From NCBI GenBank assembly GCA_037043455.1, contig JAWPHD010003279.1, positions 1 through 64,000 on the forward strand: DNA of 64,000 nucleotides, written 5' to 3'. Shown here piece after piece: positions 60,315-64,000 of this stretch. Source of the stretch: Cyrtodaria siliqua. Its lineage: Eukaryota > Mollusca > Bivalvia > Adapedonta > Hiatellidae. The first letter of the stretch is position 1. Every line of letters starts with the position of its first letter. Position numbers and translations under genes: made by a program. The notes beneath the pieces are model-generated. The model ran no database searches. It was not told the DNA's origin and saw only the letters and a list, made by a program, of their open reading frames with translations.

Positions 60315-60529
60315 AAAGTGTCGTATTTTCGTCTGTTCGCGTGGCGTTGTCGTCTTTTCGCCCTTGAAATGTCGTATTTTCGTCTGTCGTTCTGTCGTCT
60401 TTTTGTTCTGTCGTCTTTTCGCGCTGCATTTGGCGTCTTTTTGTCCTGTCGTCTTTTCGTTCTGTCGTCTTTTCGCGGCGAAATAACGAAAAGACGACAA
60501 ATGTCAGAAATCAGCCACCATACATCCAT

Positions 60530-61405
60530 ACAGTTTAAGGATGTTGGCTGGGCAAGTTTTGACATCTTCAAGTCTAAACATTTTATTTTTTAAATCATAG
60601 TTTTATTTGACAACAGAATTGTTTCATTTTTTCCATTCTAGTAGATACGGATATAATGTATGATTTAAAATGGTAACATACCAAATTTGAAGCAAATTTT
60701 TTTTTTCCATATTTTTTCCGTCATTTGTGATCATTTGTTGTTGTCAACACAATAGGGGGTATGGTGTAGCTCTGAGTAGAATTTATTCTTTTGCTATAGA
60801 ATAAATCAGATGTTTTTCAGTAGTGGAATACATATATAAAAGTAGATACTGAGCTAATTTTATTTTCGATCTCCAGGTCAATATTGTGTGTACAGTCTTT
60901 TACATTGAAAATGTTGAAAGTTTTTTTTTACTTGTTTTGAAAGAAATGTCATAGGACCTTGACATATACAAGTTTTAAAAAAAGTTGATCATTAGAACAT
61001 AATTTTTTATCTTGAATTAATTTTTCGGTAAATACAAAAGTGGGTGGGGTACGGTCCATATATGTTTGCTTTTTAAAGTAAAAAGACGAATGAGGATTAC
61101 AACTGTTTTTGTATGATTTGAAAGATATGTATATATGCAATCGAAAATTACTTGTTGTTTTTCAATAAACATAATGTTATGAAAACAATTGTGAAAATGT
61201 TCAATGACTATATTTTTCCTCTTTTTAGTGAAATTTTGAAGTTAGAAATATGCGCCTTCTTCAATGACGTCTAGTGGGAAAGAAAGTGTGGTGACCTAGC
61301 CTTTTTTTGATAATTTTGAATCTAAATTATACCAAAGAAGCTTTAAATATGAATTTAAAAAAAATCTCATCACTACGTCCTTTTACAGCCAACCTTCTTA
61401 ATGAA
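60530..61405. other. Possible diverged inverted-repeat element
   Basis: AAGGATGTTGGCTG at 60538 is loosely matched in inverse by CAGCCAACCTTCTT at 61387. The interior is AT-rich and noncoding. The match is short, so this is tentative. Confidence 0.3.
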
Positions 61406-61409
61406 CATT

Positions 61410-62160
61410 CTTTTATTCCTGAGGGCGGGGAAGATTCGACAAGAAAACAGTGATACAAAGTATCACAAGATACAAAGTATCACAAGCCAGTCAGAACTGT
61501 TACATGAGGAAACATTAAGCGGAATGAATATGATAAAATAAACGAACAGTGTGTAGATGTTAGAAAGTTTTTGTTCGTAACTGTCAACAATCAAAATACA
61601 TTTATCATGACATATTTGAGCATAAGATAAACTAGTTATAATGAGACAAAATTAACATGTTTTTAATTTTGGCATCTGTGTTGTATAATGTTATAATATG
61701 AATATGATAGACATCTGAAATAGCATGTGTAATGGATCACTAAATAGAATGTCGTTTCATCATTAGAATGTGAGGAATTGGGAAAATATCATGGTTAGAA
61801 TATGAAGAATTGGTAAATTATTATAATTATAAACAGAAATACAACTTAATGATAATATAATAGTAATTGGATGATTAGCGTAAGTGAAGGTAATCTCAGT
61901 TGTTAGCGATGTATTTTTACATTAGAAAAAAGGGTTTAATGTTAGATGTTTTTTATTATTGAAATCTGATCAGTAGTTCATAAGAATAAGTAACAGTGGG
62001 CCACACAAATTCAAACTCTTTAGAAGATGCTTCAGTTAAAGTTTCATCAACTATGTTTAATGACTGAAGAGGTGTTGCGTATTTTAAAATCAGACAGCAC
62101 CAAAAAGAGATACATATATAGCTGGACACACAAACAGTTAGTAATATTAAAACACAATGT
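61410..62160. other. Spacer, no gene seen
   Basis: AT-rich sequence with a tandem GATACAAAGTATCACAA duplication near 61450-61485. No exon recognised. Confidence 0.5.
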
Positions 62161-62281
62161 CCTTTATATTATTCTTATAATTAATACTAATTATTGAACA
62201 AATGCAAGTTATGTAGAAAAACTAACGGGGCTCCGCGAGCTTTTAAAACATCAAGATTGCTATTTGTCCCTTTAATAAAGT

Positions 62282-62658
62282 TTAAAGGGGTTGATGCACT
62301 ATTTTCAAACACAGTTTATCTTAAAGGGCTCTGAAAAACTTGAAAAAAGCTAAAAGAATTATCAAAATACCATGAAAAATAAAGGAGATATGACCTATTC
62401 AAAATTTGCAAAGAACATAAATGGAGGCGGCCATCTTTGAACGATGACATCATCGCGCCGTTTTACCATATATGGCATATTGATAAAATGTCTTTTAAAG
62501 CAAAGAAAATCTCTGCAAATGAAAAATAATACTAAAATGTATGCATTTTACATCTTTATATTTATTTTTAATCAATTTTCAGTGGTTTTCTTTGCTTTAA
62601 AATACATTTTGTCAATATGCCTTATATGGTGTTTGAAAATAGTGCATCAACCCCTTTA
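62282..62658. mobile_element. 377-bp MITE with perfect 31-bp TIRs and TTAA ends
   Basis: TTAAAGGGGTTGATGCACTA continues TTTTCAAACAC at the left. The exact inverse closes the element at 62658. TTAA at both extremes suggests piggyBac-type target choice (inference). The subterminal GAAAAACTTGAAAAAAGC and GAATTATCA words resemble the arms of the foldback element at 16634-17772. Confidence 0.85.
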
Positions 62659-62772
62659 ACATCAATCAATAATCAGTGACGATACCGATTTGGAACCAGC
62701 TGTATTCGTATGCTGAGAACAGATTTATAGACTGTATTCCTGAAATTTACATCTAATTATTGTGTAGTAAAG

Positions 62773-63240
62773 TTTACCACCACTAATTACATGTAAAAGT
62801 CCGAGGTGTAGTCAAATGTAGTTCCTATAATAAAAAGTAATCCCTCCTTTTTTGATGGATGGGCATTATAAGTAGGGGGAAACTGCCCATTTCTATTCGA
62901 TTTTGTGATTGTATGTATAAAAAGCGTATTAATAGGTTTAACTGGATCACTGATGAACATTTTCGAAATTTCGACCCTATGCTTACACTTTGTGAGCAAT
63001 AAAAACAGTCAATCAATGAAAACAGCAGTACCCTTGACATCTTTAGTAAACAAACAAGAACTTTCTTACATGTCTTGTGACCCCACCTTTTCTGGTGATT
63101 TTTCAAGTGGAAAATAAGTTTTCTATATGAACTTTACACCGCTGCATTATCCATACTTGAGTTGAATTTGCAGCAAATCATTAATATGTGACACTTTAAC
63201 ATTGGTTTCTATGGGGAAAATAATTAGTGGTTTCATACCT
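62773..63240. mobile_element. MITE family E-like, diverged copy
   Basis: It opens near ACCACCACTAATTAC and closes CTATGGGGAAAATAATTAGT then GGTTTCATACC, resembling the closing part of the other family E copies. Confidence 0.55.
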
Positions 63241-63524
63241 AAAGACCAGTTAAAACCAGTTCTACACATAATTTGTAAACTGTATCCGTAAAATTGATAC
63301 GTAATTCAAGTAGTAGGAAGACTCATAAAACGTCCATATACCAATATGACTGCGTCCCAATACTCCAGATACTCTTACTAAAATACAGTGTTGTTTTGTG
63401 AACAGTAAAACGACGTTCATACACAGTCCAACACCCATAGCAGCTTTCTGAGTAGGCAATAAACAAATCTCGTGTGGAACGTGGTCTTGTTTGCACGTAC
63501 CGATTTCAAAACGAAAGTTCATTT

Positions 63525-64000
63525 AAAGGAACTAACCCGCCAAATAACGCAAATTTATACTACAAAACCGGTTATAAAAACACTATCCAGCTGGGCCCGG
63601 TTTTATGAAACAACTTACGACGACAATTTTGATCGTAAGTTAATTTCTTAAATTCTTTACTTTGATTTACGGTTCACAAATGAACGTGATTTCATTTCAT
63701 TTTCTTATACATTTTATATTTCTGCACATAGGGCACACATAATTGTCTACATTGAAAGCTTAGGTGCAAAAGTGTGAACAGTTTTAAAATTTGAGAAGAT
63801 CGTAAGATGTTTAATAAAACGGGGCCCTGTGTTTAGGCCGTATTTTTTTTAGCGGGTTCTTAAATACTCGTAATTGAAAAGAAGTATAAAAACGATATAT
63901 GAGTCGATATTCAACGCTCCTGTTTTGGGGTTTGGCCTGGCTGGCTAAATTCGTTTATACTGTGTCTATAGAGTTTGGATTCTGAAATATGTGTTATATA
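63525..64000 (+). repeat. Interspersed repeat family D, copy 3 (runs off the window)
   Basis: AACTAACCCGCCAAATAACG at 63530 and GGGGTTTGGCCTGGCTGGCT at 63929 match the two other copies. The middle is interrupted by about 240 bp (63590-63835) that contains CGTAAGTTAATTTC and GAAGATCGTAAGATG and has inverted GGGCCC/GGGGCCC edges (CTGGGCCCGGTTTTATGAAA, TAATAAAACGGGGCCC). A further nested element is likely. Confidence 0.75.

Larger units (their letters stand above)
58250..60522. mobile_element. 2.27-kb composite element with TATGGTGGCTGATTTCTG ends
   Basis: The left end TATGGTGGCTGATTTCTG and the right end CAGAAATCAGCCACCATA are perfect inverses. Inside each end lies a 150-200 bp tract of TCGTCTTTTCG/CGAAAAGACGA words (58272-58435 and 60320-60505) in opposite orientation. 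The middle holds two direct MITE E copies (58437-58883, 59867-60314) around about 980 bp with a ~60-bp tandem repeat. No transposase frame was seen. Small open frames in the end tracts are artefacts. Confidence 0.8.

Noticed and set aside
60272..60593. Lys/Arg-rich and Phe/Arg-rich frames on both strands
   Set aside because: They are translations of the TCGTCTTTTCG subrepeats at the end of the composite element.

Overview
The window looks like non-coding-rich genomic DNA of an invertebrate animal, most likely a bivalve mollusc. This is inferred from split genes with GT-AG introns, AT-rich spacers, tRNA-derived SINEs, an APE-type LINE, many short inverted-repeat elements and many satellites. 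No bacterial-style operon, viral gene cluster or CRISPR is present. Species cannot be named from the sequence.

Two protein-coding genes can be supported, both on the minus strand. (1) A four-exon gene (20230 to 7818) encodes a 584-residue protein with an alpha-helical/coiled-coil body and a C-terminal death domain. Intron phases agree at all three junctions and the spliced length (1755 nt) is exactly 585 codons. Its last exon (7818-8013) is too short to stand out as an ORF. (2) The 3' part of a Rieske [2Fe-2S] gene resembling animal RFESD has exons at 44002-43887 and 34590-34375. They are separated by a 9.3-kb intron that swallowed a 5.8-kb LINE. Its upstream exon(s), holding the first Cys-x-His ligand pair, were not found in the window. 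Weaker exon candidates lie at 18766-18990, 21579-21640 and 31220-31311.

Layout: 1-1.5 kb AT-rich spacer; 1.5-6.75 kb 178-bp satellite with a three-unit (~535 bp) higher-order repeat, fading into CAG/CTG repeats; 7.8-20.2 kb death-domain gene, its introns filled with a tRNA-bearing inverted-repeat element, a GTG-rich minisatellite, a 2.8-kb 49-bp minisatellite and foldback elements; 20.6-25.9 kb SINEs and microsatellites; 25.9-29.8 kb 61-bp satellite with an embedded palindrome; 30-34.1 kb MITEs, SINE and a nested foldback element; 34.4-44.0 kb Rieske gene with the LINE (itself hit by a SINE and a CAGGGG-ended MITE); 44.1-46.5 kb 280-bp and 49-bp tandem arrays; 47-50.3 kb nested repeats and a 62-bp array; 51.9-52.9 kb element with perfect 32-bp TIRs; 54.8-55.6 kb 27-bp array open on both strands; 58.2-60.5 kb composite 2.3-kb element with TIRs; 62.3-64 kb further MITEs.

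The most distinctive theme is turnover of small elements. Three different SINE copies each carry a tandem expansion nucleated inside the element (20648-20863, 23111-23290, 44935-46525). One inverted-repeat element carries a tRNA-like promoter. LINE ORF1 and ORF2 share one frame separated by a single TAG. Most long open frames in the window are artefacts of tandem repeats.
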